This document shows, piece after piece, positions 42,667 to 54,057 of a stretch of DNA of 64,000 bases. A program made the position numbers and the translations under genes. Where the stretch lies: contig JAXDNJ010000026.1 of NCBI GenBank assembly GCA_034669505.1, positions 1 to 64,000 on the forward strand. Reading direction: 5' to 3'. The notes under the pieces are model-generated. The model saw only the letters and a list, made by a program, of their open reading frames with translations. It was not told where the DNA came from and ran no database searches. The number at the start of each line of letters is the position of its first letter. Position 1 is the stretch's first letter. The DNA is from JAFASC01 sp034669505. Lineage in GTDB: Bacteria > Pseudomonadota > Alphaproteobacteria > Rhizobiales > Beijerinckiaceae.

Positions 42667-42696
42667 CTTGCAGCCGTCCGCCACAATCCTCACATG
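42667..42696 (+). promoter_or_regulatory. Possible heat-shock (RpoH) promoter of dnaK
   Basis: CTTGCAG at 42667-42673 followed after 17 bases by CACATG (42691-42696). Alphaproteobacterial RpoH sites read about CTTGAAA-N17-CCATxT, so the match is partial. It lies 115 bases ahead of the dnaK start in the 291-base gap to the divergent transporter operon. No CIRCE inverted repeat was seen. Confidence 0.3.
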
Positions 42697-42810
42697 AGCC
42701 TCATCGGGGACCGGGCGGCGTGAGGGCTAACCCTCTCCCGTCCCGCCCAATCTGGCCGTGCGCGCTTCGGGCCGCGGCCAAGGTCTTGCGAAAGAGAGGA
42801 TTATCCACCC

Positions 42811-44766
<1,956 letters not shown>

Positions 44767-44790
44767 GCTGCGTTAGAGTAGAGCGCGTAA

Positions 44791-44820
44791 CAAAGGCCCG
44801 GCGGCAACGCCGGGCCTTTG
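44791..44820 (+). terminator. Intrinsic terminator of dnaK
   Basis: A perfect 13-bp stem (44791-44803 with 44808-44820) around GCAA, 24 bases after the dnaK stop, followed by TTGTTGTT. The A-rich/T-rich ends of the stem make it usable on both strands. Confidence 0.85.
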
Positions 44821-44863
44821 TTGTTGTTCCGCTAAGGGACACGGGCGAGGGTGACGCCACCAA

Positions 44864-45127
44864 TCAATTGCAGCCGGCGGACCGAAGCCGGCTCAGCTCG
44901 GTTTGAAAGTCCGACAACAACACTGTCCCCTCCTCAGCGGGTAGCGAGGCCGCGAGTTCCGGAAACAGTTTCTCCCAGCTTTCGGTCTCGCCTTTGCTCC
45001 AAGGCATGATTTCAGCGTCCCGCGCGATGCGCAGCAGTCGGTTGAGGCTCTTGCGGATATAGGCCGGATCGGGCGAGCGCTGCGCCGGCTCGGTGCGGTC
45101 GGAGCGAAAAAGCGGAAGCTGGCTCAT
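44864..45127 (-). CDS. Small helical protein downstream of the restriction-modification gene
   Basis: 87 residues from ATG 45127 (MSQLPLFRSDRTEPAQRSPD). The frame extends to 45427 but that part lies inside the preceding gene in another frame. YIRKSLNRLLRIARDAEIMP then WSKGETESWEKLFPEL is distinctive; I recall similar small proteins near DNA methylase genes but cannot name a family. It starts 32 bases after the large gene ends, so the two are likely co-transcribed. Possible accessory or control protein of the restriction system (inference). Confidence 0.7.
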   Translation of the reverse strand: MSQLPLFRSDRTEPAQRSPDPAYIRKSLNRLLRIARDAEIMPWSKGETESWEKLFPELAASLPAEEGTVLLSDFQTELSRLRSAGCN

Positions 45128-45159
45128 GCGCGAGACTTTATTCGCATCGCGCGCTCGAT

Positions 45160-48100
45160 TCACCTGCTTGCCGACGGTCCATGGCGGCGTCCGCCTTCGT
45201 TCTCCACAAGATTCCTCTCGTCCGGAGAGAGGCGGTAGAGGTCGTACAGAATATCGTTCAAAGCCCGCTCGTCCGCCTCGATCGCGGCAGCCTCCTTGCC
45301 CAATTCCGCCACGCGCTCGATGAACTGCGCCACTGCGGGCGCATCGGACGCCGCGGGTGAACGCCGCAGGTCCGCTGCGAATCGCTTCGCCTCCCGCGCC
45401 GGCCCACTGAGAAGTAGCCAACGCCAATAGGTTTCGGCCAATCGGCCGGCATTTGCATCAAGATAGATTTTGTCCAGCACGACGGTGCCATTCGCATAGA
45501 GACGTAGCTCGCCGCGCTCGAAGCGCACTTCGCGTCGACCGCCACGATTAAGCGCGGCCTGCAGCGCCTCGACGCGCGCCGCTTCTATTTCGTCGAGCCG
45601 CTCCTCGGCCCATTTGCGACGATCGGTGGCGAGCCGCAGTCCTCTGGGCGCCTGCTCGGTCATCTCCGGCAGAGTCGGCAGGTCGGGCCAAAGCCAGCGC
45701 GCCGGGTGGCGCGTCCGCGCTAACACTGAGAGACGGTCCGCCGCCTCCTGCAGAAGGTCTCGGCGATGCGTCCACCTCTCTTGTAGCCGCCGCGCGCGGG
45801 CCGCGACGTCAGCGCACGCCTCCGGCGAGGCGTTCGGAACGGGCAACGGCGCGATGAACTGTTTGTTTGCTTCGTACCAGCCGCCCTGCTTTGGTTTGCC
45901 GATGCGGCGAAAGATGAAGTCAGCGACAGGGCCATTCAGAACACCAAGAAGATACGATTGATCGACGCCATTAGCGGGCAAGATGCCGTTGACACGGACG
46001 TTATTCAGGTACCTAGCCCCGGCATAATCAGCAGAGACACGCATCTTAGGTACAGTCTGTGCGACGATCAACTTTAGAATATCCTGCTTATCGATGTTCT
46101 GATGACGCCCGAAGCGATACCAGCCGTCATCGTCGAACGAGTTCGATTCTCGCGCGCGTAGCTCGCTCTCCCATTTGCGCAAGTGAGCCCATGCTCTTGG
46201 AAAGCGCCGGGCCATATCGGCGGCTGGAACCAAGCGCATGGCGGCGCGTGCGTCCCGTTCGTAGGGAAATAACAAGTAGGTGTCCGTCTCCGGCTCCTCG
46301 TAGCGTTTCGCTTCCGGCCCGGAGACGAGCGGCTTCATCATCGCATCCTCGATCTCGACCTCGTAAGACACGGCACTCTTGCCTTTCGGAGTGCATTTGT
46401 AACGATCGGTCCCAAGCTGCTTTAGATGATAGATGTGGTCGGCACTGGTCTGTATTCCGACAATGATCCCACTCGTTAGCGATGGGTCATCCAGCCGCAA
46501 GCAATCGCTTGCCAGCCGTTCAATTAGCGCCCGCTCCGGTCCTGTGGCTATCAACCACTCGCCATCCTCCGTAAGAGAGTCATACGGGACGGCAAGGTCC
46601 GCATCAGACCAGTCGACATCCGCCATCTCGCCCTTCGGGGCTGCGGCAATTCGAACAACCTCCTGCGGCTCGTATGTGTAGAACTGTAATGCCGTGTAGG
46701 TGATCACATCCTCGAAAACCTGATGCGCCTTGAAATCGAGCCAGCGTTCGAGGTGGCGGCCGCGACGCACGACACGGCGTAATCCCTCGCCATACTGATT
46801 CACCGCCCAAAGACTTGGAGCGATGAAGGCCATGCGCCCCCCGGGCGCCAGCAAACGCATTCCCTTCTCGATGAAGGGCAGATAGAGATCGAAATTCCCG
46901 GTCTGCGCGCTGACATAGGTGTCGTCTCCGCGCTGAGCTGAGAGATAAGCAGCCACGTCCGGATCGACCTTCATCAGGTTCTGCAGCTTCACGTAAGGCG
47001 GATTGCCGAGCACGATGTCGAAGCCCGCGTTCCGGTCCGTGGGCCGGATCTCCGGAAACGCGGCGTCCCAATCGAACGCCCTCACGCGTTCCTCTGCTTC
47101 TGCGGTTCGCTTCCGCCCGGTCCAGAAATCCTCCCCGACCAAACTGTTGCCCACGCGGATAGTGCGCTCCAGCGATGATAGCGGCGCAGCCGCCCGCGCC
47201 GAATGCAGCCACAGCGCGAGCTTCGCTATTTCGACTGACGCGGGATTAATGTCGACGCCGTAGACATTGTCGCGCAAAATCTCGGCGATGAGCGGCGGCT
47301 CGTCGATGGCGCCCGGGACGACTCCGTGCGCGCGCTCCACATCGCGCGCCGCCGCGATCCGCTCCGCCAGAAGCCGCCGAAACGCCGAGATGAGGAAAGC
47401 ACCCGAGCCGCAGGCGGGATCGATGATACGAATGGCTTTCAGCCGCTCGACATATGCAATTGCCGCGGCAAGCGTGGGGGGCCCTCCCTCCGCACCGGGA
47501 TAGCCGCAAGACTTTCGCGCATCTGCAAACCATGGTCCGAGCGTCTGCTCGACGAGATAGTTTACGACCACTTCAGGCGTGTAATAGACGCCGTCACGCT
47601 TTCTTTTGGAGAGCTTCGCGACTGTCTCGCGGCCTTCGAGCTCTCCTTCCCGGTATTCCAGTTCGGTAATGGACTGCTCGAAAATGTGGCCGAGAGTGTA
47701 AAGACTCAGGCTTTCCCTTACGTCACCGCGTGCGGCGTAGTTGTATCGCGCGCAAAGATAGAGAAGCGTGGCACGATCACTCTCAAGAGACGCATCGTTC
47801 CCTCCCTGCCCGGCCTTAGCAAAGATGTGGTTGGGGATGCTCAAGCCGTCGATTAAAGGATCGGGTGCGAACAGCCCACCATTGATCTCTGGTAAGCTGA
47901 CGCGGTTCAATAGGCCGCCGGTGTTCATCTTCTCGAAGACGCGCTTGAACTGTTGCCACAGCTCCGAACCGTTCTCATCATAGAAGGGTTCATTGCTGCG
48001 GCTGCGCATGAAGTCCCGAATTAATTGAGGTGGGAACAACAACCGCTCGCCCATGTCCTCGCAAAAGAATGCGAAGATGAAACGGTCCAGCAGTTTCTGG

Positions 48101-48951
48101 GTCAGCCGCAACAATTCGCCGGGCTTACCCGGGAAGCCCCGATTGTTCAGCCTCAGAACATTGTGGAGGCGCTCGCGTACATCTTTGTAGTAGTCATAGA
48201 ATTCACCTTCGAGACTACGTTCGCGTGTCCATTGCTTCTCGATAAGGCGGAGCAGGAACGGCCGCCCCGCTTCGGATAGCAGCATGTCGCGTGAGAACAG
48301 TTTTGCGAAAAGATAGCGGTCAAAACGGGCGTCGTCGGATTCGCTGAGAAGATCGTATTCGCCCGCGAATAGGTCTTCGCGCCGGATCACGAAGCGCATG
48401 TATTCCGCTGGAGCGCGATCCCACCAATAGAGGCGGAACTCGTTCATGTCCGTAACGAGACCCCACCACGGCTGTACCGGTTCGTTGCCGAACAAGCCGC
48501 GCCGTGCACCGCGGATATAGTTGAGGCATTGCTCGACTGGTGTGCGCGTGCTGCCCTTCCGGTTCTGCTTCGCCTCGAGCTTGGAGCGGATGTCCTTGAA
48601 CTCACAGAGGACCTGCGGGACTGCGTCCTTGCGACCGCGGAACCAACCAAGCGCAAGATCGGCCTCGCCGGTGCCGCCCGCTGCCCCCTCCCCAGCAATA
48701 GGGAACTTTGGTATGATCGTATGGTCCTCCGGCCGAACTCGACCCGCTTCGCCATAGCTCCAACTGTCGACGAAAAATGTCTGCGTGAACGCTCCTTCGG
48801 CCTGGGTCTCGTTCAGGCGCAAGCGATCGTCCCAATCCCGAAGACGCTTCAGCAGCTCTGCGTCGCGTTCTTCGGTATAAGCACGGTAATCAAGCTCGAA
48901 CTGCGCACGTAGAAAAGCTCGGGTGACAAATGAATGGCTGTCGTCGAACAC
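45160..48951 (-). CDS. Single-chain restriction-modification enzyme, Eco57I/type IIG-like N6-adenine methyltransferase
   Basis: 1263 residues from a GTG start. N-terminal nuclease candidate: GEAD at 95-98 and VLCEFKD with Glu117-x-Lys119, a PD-(D/E)xK arrangement. The methyltransferase starts with DGVYYTPEVVVNYLV (about 453-467), SAM motif DPACGSGAF at 511-519 and catalytic NPPY at 650-653. The C-terminal ~500 residues contain a target-recognition-like region and a coiled end. This order (nuclease, helical connector, methylase, specificity domain) is that of type IIG/IIL enzymes. BREX PglX has a similar methylase, but none of the other BREX genes is here. Presumed defence against foreign DNA; the site is unknown. 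Confidence 0.85.
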   Translation of the reverse strand: MFDDSHSFVTRAFLRAQFELDYRAYTEERDAELLKRLRDWDDRLRLNETQAEGAFTQTFFVDSWSYGEAGRVRPEDHTIIPKFPIAGEGAAGGTGEADLALGWFRGRKDAVPQVLCEFKDIRSKLEAKQNRKGSTRTPVEQCLNYIRGARRGLFGNEPVQPWWGLVTDMNEFRLYWWDRAPAEYMRFVIRREDLFAGEYDLLSESDDARFDRYLFAKLFSRDMLLSEAGRPFLLRLIEKQWTRERSLEGEFYDYYKDVRERLHNVLRLNNRGFPGKPGELLRLTQKLLDRFIFAFFCEDMGERLLFPPQLIRDFMRSRSNEPFYDENGSELWQQFKRVFEKMNTGGLLNRVSLPEINGGLFAPDPLIDGLSIPNHIFAKAGQGGNDASLESDRATLLYLCARYNYAARGDVRESLSLYTLGHIFEQSITELEYREGELEGRETVAKLSKRKRDGVYYTPEVVVNYLVEQTLGPWFADARKSCGYPGAEGGPPTLAAAIAYVERLKAIRIIDPACGSGAFLISAFRRLLAERIAAARDVERAHGVVPGAIDEPPLIAEILRDNVYGVDINPASVEIAKLALWLHSARAAAPLSSLERTIRVGNSLVGEDFWTGRKRTAEAEERVRAFDWDAAFPEIRPTDRNAGFDIVLGNPPYVKLQNLMKVDPDVAAYLSAQRGDDTYVSAQTGNFDLYLPFIEKGMRLLAPGGRMAFIAPSLWAVNQYGEGLRRVVRRGRHLERWLDFKAHQVFEDVITYTALQFYTYEPQEVVRIAAAPKGEMADVDWSDADLAVPYDSLTEDGEWLIATGPERALIERLASDCLRLDDPSLTSGIIVGIQTSADHIYHLKQLGTDRYKCTPKGKSAVSYEVEIEDAMMKPLVSGPEAKRYEEPETDTYLLFPYERDARAAMRLVPAADMARRFPRAWAHLRKWESELRARESNSFDDDGWYRFGRHQNIDKQDILKLIVAQTVPKMRVSADYAGARYLNNVRVNGILPANGVDQSYLLGVLNGPVADFIFRRIGKPKQGGWYEANKQFIAPLPVPNASPEACADVAARARRLQERWTHRRDLLQEAADRLSVLARTRHPARWLWPDLPTLPEMTEQAPRGLRLATDRRKWAEERLDEIEAARVEALQAALNRGGRREVRFERGELRLYANGTVVLDKIYLDANAGRLAETYWRWLLLSGPAREAKRFAADLRRSPAASDAPAVAQFIERVAELGKEAAAIEADERALNDILYDLYRLSPDERNLVENEGGRRHGPSASR

Positions 48952-49714
48952 GCGAGGGCTTTTCTCCGCGCTGCGGCGCGCGAACTAGCGATGCCCAATT
49001 CAGCGGTCATTCGCAACCGTTGAACTTGGGCGGGACCAGCGACGCCACGCTCGATGCCGCGCGTCCCTCACCCGCCATCCCCTAGGGTGCCTCACCCCTC
49101 TTGACTCCTCCTGAATATAATCCTACATTCCCCCCGTCCCCGCCCCGCAGAGGGCGTCTCTAGAGCGATCTTGAACGTGGGCGGGGACCGGCGCCCGCGC
49201 GGCGAGGCCGATCCAGCCTCGCTCCCGGGAGGCTCTTGCAAACGGCGCTCACGCCGAAACCCGCCCGCGGCGAAACCTGCCGGCGTGGACGAGGTGAGGG
49301 CGCCGAGTAACCCGCCCGTCCGGCACTAAGACCGGTCCGCGGCTCAGATCGCTTAAGCGGATCAAGGTGGCAACACCGAAATCCGTGAAGATGCGGGACG
49401 CGAGGGACAGAAATCGCCGACACGCGGACGCCGGGAAACCGGCAGTTAAATACAAAGGATCGGTGACCCGGCGTCCCCGTGTCCTCTCGCTCTCTTCTCG
49501 CGCACGCCGCTTGCGTGCGGCGGCGTCGACGCGCGCCTCTCCCGCGGGCGTCATGGCCCACCCCTCCCCCGCGCGGCCCAGGCTTTGCCTTGCGGTCGTC
49601 ACGTCGGCTGACTATAGGGGCGCAAGGACGGACGGAGGGAGCCCGGGACCGCCGACATCGAGACTGAACGTCGCTCGGAGACGGCCGCGCCGCTCCGCCG
49701 CACAGGAATTTGTC
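48952..49714. other. 763-base region with a dispersed repeat and no supported gene
   Basis: Between the restriction-modification gene and ptsP. 48952-49160 includes a C-rich stretch without coding character; 49228-49484 is repeat copy B; 49485-49714 holds the ptsP leader, including AGGAA at 49703-49707 ahead of its ATG. Frames open through this region on both strands but code for Arg/Pro-rich text that mirrors the repeat. Confidence 0.6.
49228..49484 (-). repeat. Dispersed repeat, left-half unit, copy B (inverted relative to copy A)
   Basis: Reverse complement of this segment matches 37539-37802 over its length with strong blocks at both ends. Sequence further left (about 49160-49227) may be a decayed right-half unit, judging from spaced matches only. 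Copies A and B are 11.7 kb apart in opposite orientation, flanking the ECF operon, dnaK and the restriction-modification locus. Confidence 0.8.
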
Positions 49715-51985
49715 ATGCGCGCCCCTCTCGGCGGAGGACCACGCCTTCTTCTGCGCCGGCTCCGCGAGGTGATGGCCGAGCCGGTCAGCGCCCAGGCCCG
49801 CCTCGACAAAATCGTCATCCTGATCGCCTCCAACATGGTCGCCGAGGTCTGCTCGGTCTATGTGCTGCGCGCCGACCAGACGCTCGAACTCTTCGCCACC
49901 GAGGGCCTCAATCGCGAGGCCGTCCACCTGACCACCATGCGCTCGGGCGAGGGTCTCGTCGGACTGATCGCCAAGAGCGCCGAGCCGCTGGCGCTGTCGG
50001 AGGCGCAGGCGCACCCGGCCTTCTCCTACAAGCCGGAGACGGGCGAGGAGATCTACCACTCGTTCCTCGGCGTGCCGATCCTGCGCGGCGGCAACACGCT
50101 CGGCGTGCTCGTCGTGCAGAACCGGGCGCGGCGCGTCTATCCCGAGGAGGAGGTCGAGGCGCTGCAAGTCACCTCGATGCTGCTCGCGGAGATGATTGCG
50201 TCCGGCGAGCTGCAGTCGATCGTGCGGCCGGGCGACGACATCGCACTGCACCGGCCGATCGCGCTCTCGGGCGCGGCGATCTCGGACGGCGTCGGCCTTG
50301 GGCACGTGGTGCTGCACGAGCCGCGCGTGGTCATCAAGCAGATCGTCGCCGAGGACGTGAACGGCGAGTTGCGCCGGCTCGAGGCCGCCATCGAGGACAT
50401 GCGCGCCAACCTCAATCGGTTGATCGACGAAGGCGACGTCATCGGCGCAGGCGAGCACCGCGACGTGCTCGAAGCTGTGCGGATGGTCGCCAACGACCGC
50501 GGCTGGATGCGGCGCCTGCGCGAGGCGATCGCGACGGGGCTGACGGCCGAAGCGGCCGTCGAGAGCGTGCAGAACGATGCCCGGGCCAAGCTGCAACGCC
50601 AGACCGATCCTTACATGCGCGACCGGCTCCACGACCTCGACGATCTGGCGAACCGGCTCTTGCACCGGCTGACCGGCCAGAGCTTCGTCGTCGACCGGGC
50701 CTCGATGCCGGACAATGCGATCCTGGTGGCGCGCACGATGGGCCCGGCCGTGCTGCTCGAATACGAGCGGGCGCGGCTGCGCGGCCTCGTGCTGGAGGAG
50801 GGCGGGCCGACGAGCCATGTCGCGATCGTCGCGCGGGCGCTGGGCATCCCTGCGGTCGGCGAGGTCGCCAACATTACCGATCTCGTCGAGACCGGCGACG
50901 CGATCATAGTCGATGGCACGTCCGGAGACGTCCGCGTCCGCCCGCAGGCCGACGTCGAGAACGCCTATGCCGAGAAAGCCCGCCTACGCGCGCGGCGGCA
51001 GGAACAGTACCAGAAGCTCCGCGATGTCCCGGCGACGACGAAGGACGGCATCGAGATCAAGCTGCACATGAATGCGGGACTCTTGGTGGATCTGCCGCAT
51101 GTGGAAGAAACCGGGGCAGCTTCCATCGGCCTTTTCCGCACCGAGCTGCAGTTCATGCTGGCGGCGCGCTTCCCACGTATGCGCGAGCAGTTCGACCTCT
51201 ACCGCACGGTCTTGGAAGCCGTTCCGGACCGGCCGGTGACGTTCCGCACGCTCGATATCGGCTCGGACAAGGTGCTGCCGTACATGACGAAGGTTGAGGA
51301 GGAAAACCCCGCCCTTGGCTGGCGCGCCATCCGCATCGGGCTCGATCGTCCGGCGCTCTTGCGCCTGCAATTGCGCGCGCTGCTGCGCGCGGCGGCGGGG
51401 CGCGATTTGCGCATCATGTTTCCGATGATCGCGTGCTGCGCGGAATTCGACGCGGCGAAGAAAATCGCCGAGCGCGAGATCGAGTATCTCAAAAAGCACG
51501 GTTACGCGACGCCAACCCGGCTCGAACTCGGCGTCATGATCGAAGTGCCGTCGCTTCTGTTCGAGCTCGATGCGATTTGTGCGAAAGCCGATTTTCTCTC
51601 GGTCGGCTCGAATGATCTGACGCAATATCTTTTCGCCGCGGATCGCGACAACAAGCGCGTTGCCGACCGTTTCGACGTGCTCTCCGCGCCTGCCTTACGG
51701 GCGTTGGGGACGATCGCCGGCGCCGGCCATGCCGCGGGAAAGCCGGTGACCCTTTGCGGCGAGATGGGCGGCAAGCCGCTTGAAGCACTGGCGCTGGCGG
51801 CGATCGGCTACCGCTCGCTGTCGATGTCGCCTGCCTCGATCGGACCGGTGAAGGCGGCGCTGATTTCCACGGATCTCGCCGAGACGGAGGCGTTTCTCAC
51901 GCCGCTCGTCGGCGCCCATGACGGTGCGCATTCCTTGCGCGCGCATCTGCGCGATTATGCCGAGCGGAGCGGGATTCCGCTTTAG
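49715..51985 (+). CDS. ptsP: Phosphoenolpyruvate-protein phosphotransferase EI-Ntr
   Basis: 756 residues from ATG 49715 (MRAPLGGGPRLLLRRLREVM), matching known PtsP length; the frame extends to 49367 only through the repeat. Domains: GAF sensor (about 20-155), linker helices, EI N-terminal and phosphohistidine domain with GGPTSHVAIVARALGIP (His368), then the PEP-binding barrel with GLFRTELQFML, FRTLDIGSDK and the end KADFLSVGSNDLTQYLFAADRD. It phosphorylates HPr (20.9 kb) from PEP. lysC, its frequent neighbour in Hyphomicrobiales, is not here. Confidence 0.96.
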   Translation: MRAPLGGGPRLLLRRLREVMAEPVSAQARLDKIVILIASNMVAEVCSVYVLRADQTLELFATEGLNREAVHLTTMRSGEGLVGLIAKSAEPLALSEAQAHPAFSYKPETGEEIYHSFLGVPILRGGNTLGVLVVQNRARRVYPEEEVEALQVTSMLLAEMIASGELQSIVRPGDDIALHRPIALSGAAISDGVGLGHVVLHEPRVVIKQIVAEDVNGELRRLEAAIEDMRANLNRLIDEGDVIGAGEHRDVLEAVRMVANDRGWMRRLREAIATGLTAEAAVESVQNDARAKLQRQTDPYMRDRLHDLDDLANRLLHRLTGQSFVVDRASMPDNAILVARTMGPAVLLEYERARLRGLVLEEGGPTSHVAIVARALGIPAVGEVANITDLVETGDAIIVDGTSGDVRVRPQADVENAYAEKARLRARRQEQYQKLRDVPATTKDGIEIKLHMNAGLLVDLPHVEETGAASIGLFRTELQFMLAARFPRMREQFDLYRTVLEAVPDRPVTFRTLDIGSDKVLPYMTKVEEENPALGWRAIRIGLDRPALLRLQLRALLRAAAGRDLRIMFPMIACCAEFDAAKKIAEREIEYLKKHGYATPTRLELGVMIEVPSLLFELDAICAKADFLSVGSNDLTQYLFAADRDNKRVADRFDVLSAPALRALGTIAGAGHAAGKPVTLCGEMGGKPLEALALAAIGYRSLSMSPASIGPVKAALISTDLAETEAFLTPLVGAHDGAHSLRAHLRDYAERSGIPL

Positions 51986-52163
51986 GGAATCGCGGCGCTC
52001 TTCTTTCCGAGTCGTGAATTGGCAGCTACACCATTGAGGTGGTGACGGAATCAGAGTTTTTATCCATGACTCGTATTCAGTTCAAAATCTATAATCCGAA
52101 TTAGGTTGACCGTCCCACACCTTAAGATAGCATAGAGCCGTTAGTGAGAATGAGGAGACAATC

Positions 52164-52598
52164 ATGCCTATTACCAGCACCAAGGAAGACCTCCTTCCCG
52201 ATATCAAATACGAGATCGAGCCTCCCGCCAATTTTGCGCCGTCTCAAGCGATGGAGATGGCCCCACCGGCGGACAGCCTTGCCGCTAAAGTATCCTCTAC
52301 CGGCGGATCGATCACGCTTATTGGTGCGTTCGGTTGCTCGCTTGTTCTGCATTATATTATCTCGGGCTCCGGTATCGACCTCACTTTGCAGTTGAGGACG
52401 CCGGTCGGTTCAAAAACGCTCGGCCATGCAGTGCTCAATGCCCAGCATCCTACAATCACGCTCGGCGGCTCGATAAGCTCGTTCAAGGCGCAGGTTAAGC
52501 TGTCGTTCGATGTTCACAAGTTGAACCTTTCCGCGGAAGCGACGATTTGTGTGCCGTTCCTCGGCTGCAAACGGGGACACGTCCAAGTCCATATTTGA
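52164..52598 (+). CDS. Orphan protein of unknown function
   Basis: 144 residues with a good GAGGAG site at 52150-52155, eight bases ahead of the ATG. The first 45 residues are Pro/Met/Ala-rich; then GGSITLIGAFGCSLVLHYII is hydrophobic, and the rest alternates beta-strand-like text, TLQLRTPVGSKTLGHAVLN, KAQVKLSFDVHKLNLSAEAT. No signal peptide in the usual place. No family recognised. Lower G+C than its neighbours. The 178 bases upstream show nothing distinct. Confidence 0.65.
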   Translation: MPITSTKEDLLPDIKYEIEPPANFAPSQAMEMAPPADSLAAKVSSTGGSITLIGAFGCSLVLHYIISGSGIDLTLQLRTPVGSKTLGHAVLNAQHPTITLGGSISSFKAQVKLSFDVHKLNLSAEATICVPFLGCKRGHVQVHI

Positions 52599-52604
52599 GA
52601 CGCT

Positions 52605-52658
52605 CAAGCGGGTCATCCGGTCGCGCGCCCGCACCTCGTGTGGGGGCGCGGTCGCTTG
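52605..52658. terminator. Structured hairpin between convergent genes
   Basis: Outer arms CAAGCG/CGCTTG (52605-52610 and 52653-52658) enclose a 7-bp perfect stem (52624-52630 with 52644-52650) topped by CAC/GTG. It sits just past the orphan gene stop and before the paaK stop on the other strand. There is no T run, so a termination role is tentative. Confidence 0.35.
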
Positions 52659-52743
52659 GGAAGAGGCTGCTCTCGCCTATCCCGTTGCGATCAACGGCCG
52701 GCAGGACTGTTCCGGAAGGCGTCCTGCGGCGCCGATGGCGCGC

Positions 52744-54057
52744 CTATGCCAGTTCGCGCTTGTCGACAACGCGCTTCGCCTTGCCGAGGGAACGCTCCAG
52801 CGAATTCGCATCGACCACCGCAACGGTGGCGGTGACGCCGATACGCTCTTTGACAAGACGGGCGAGGTGCTCTCCGGCGCCGTCGCGCAGATGCGGCTTG
52901 TCCGACTCGGGCCGCACCTCGACATAGATGGTCATCACATCGAGCCGTGCCTCGCGCGTCAGCACGATGAGATAATGCGCCGAGAGCGCTTCCGTGCGCA
53001 GCAACAGTTCCTCGATCTGCGAGGGAAAGACGTTGACGCCGCGGATGATCATCATGTCGTCGGAGCGCCCGGTGATCTTCTCCATTCGCCGCATCGACCG
53101 CGCCGTGCCCGGCAACAGCCGCGTCAGATCGCGTGTGCGATAACGAATGACCGGCATCGCCTCTTTGGTGAGCGAGGTGAAGACGAGCTCGCCCCTCTCT
53201 CCTTCCGGCAGAACCGCGCCGGTCTCGGGATCGACGATTTCGGGATAGAAATGATCTTCCCAGATGTGCAGACCGTCCTTCATCTCGACGCATTCGTTGG
53301 CGACGCCGGGGCCCATGACTTCGGAGAGGCCGTAGATATCGACGGCATCCATATCGAAGGCGTCTTCGATCTCGGCGCGCATGGCGTTCGTCCACGGCTC
53401 GGCGCCGAATATCCCGATCTTTAAAGGCGACTTTTTCGGATCGAGGCCGACGCGGCGGTATTCGTCGAGAATGGCCAGCATGTAGGAAGGCGTCACCATG
53501 ATGATCTCGGCGCCGAAATCCTCGATGAGCTGCACCTGCCGTTCGGTCATGCCGCCGGAGACCGGCACGACAGTGCAGCCGAGGCGCTCGCCGCCGTAAT
53601 GGGCGCCGAGCCCGCCGGTGAACAGCCCGTAGCCGTAAGCATTGTGCATCACCATGCCGGGACGTCCGCCAGAGGCGACGATCGAGCGCGCCATGAGACC
53701 GGCCCAAACATCGATGTCGTTCCTTGTGTAGCCGACGACGGTCGGCTTGCCGGTCGTGCCGGAGGAAGCATGAACGCGCACCACCTTGTCGCGCGGTACG
53801 GCGAAAAGACCGAAGGGATAATTTTCGCGTAGGTCGGCTTTGGCCGTGAACGGAAACTTCGCCAGGTCTTCAAGGCGGCGGAAATCGTCGGGATGGACGC
53901 CGGCTTTGGCGAATTTCTTGCGGTAAGCCGGAACATTTGCGTAGACGCGCTGCAGTATCGCGGCGAGACGCTGCGTTTGCAGCGCTGCAATCTCATCGCG
54001 CGAGGCAAGTTCGATCGGCTCGATCAGCTTGCGGTCCGGTTCGACCCGCGTGCGCAT
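52744..54057 (-). CDS. paaK: Phenylacetate-CoA ligase
   Basis: 437 residues from ATG 54057, which overlaps the paaI stop by one base (TGATG); the frame reaches 54081. AMP-binding motif ASSGTTGKPTVVGYT, FGAEPWTNAMRAEIE, YGLSEVMGPGVANEC and C-terminal GRSDDMMIIRGVNVFPSQIE are standard for PaaK. It activates phenylacetate to phenylacetyl-CoA with ATP, the entry step of aerobic phenylacetate degradation. The multicomponent oxygenase paaABCDE is not in the window. Confidence 0.96.
   Translation of the reverse strand: MRTRVEPDRKLIEPIELASRDEIAALQTQRLAAILQRVYANVPAYRKKFAKAGVHPDDFRRLEDLAKFPFTAKADLRENYPFGLFAVPRDKVVRVHASSGTTGKPTVVGYTRNDIDVWAGLMARSIVASGGRPGMVMHNAYGYGLFTGGLGAHYGGERLGCTVVPVSGGMTERQVQLIEDFGAEIIMVTPSYMLAILDEYRRVGLDPKKSPLKIGIFGAEPWTNAMRAEIEDAFDMDAVDIYGLSEVMGPGVANECVEMKDGLHIWEDHFYPEIVDPETGAVLPEGERGELVFTSLTKEAMPVIRYRTRDLTRLLPGTARSMRRMEKITGRSDDMMIIRGVNVFPSQIEELLLRTEALSAHYLIVLTREARLDVMTIYVEVRPESDKPHLRDGAGEHLARLVKERIGVTATVAVVDANSLERSLGKAKRVVDKRELA

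Noticed and set aside
45160..48951. BREX or DISARM defence system
   Set aside because: Only a PglX-like methylase feature is shared; no brxABC, pglZ, brxL or DISARM helicase is near, and the N-terminal ExK motif favours a self-contained type IIG enzyme.
49160..50818. 552-codon open frame antisense to ptsP
   Set aside because: Its first and last parts read through the ptsP coding strand and a dispersed repeat; the translation is histidine/arginine-rich with no recognisable domain.
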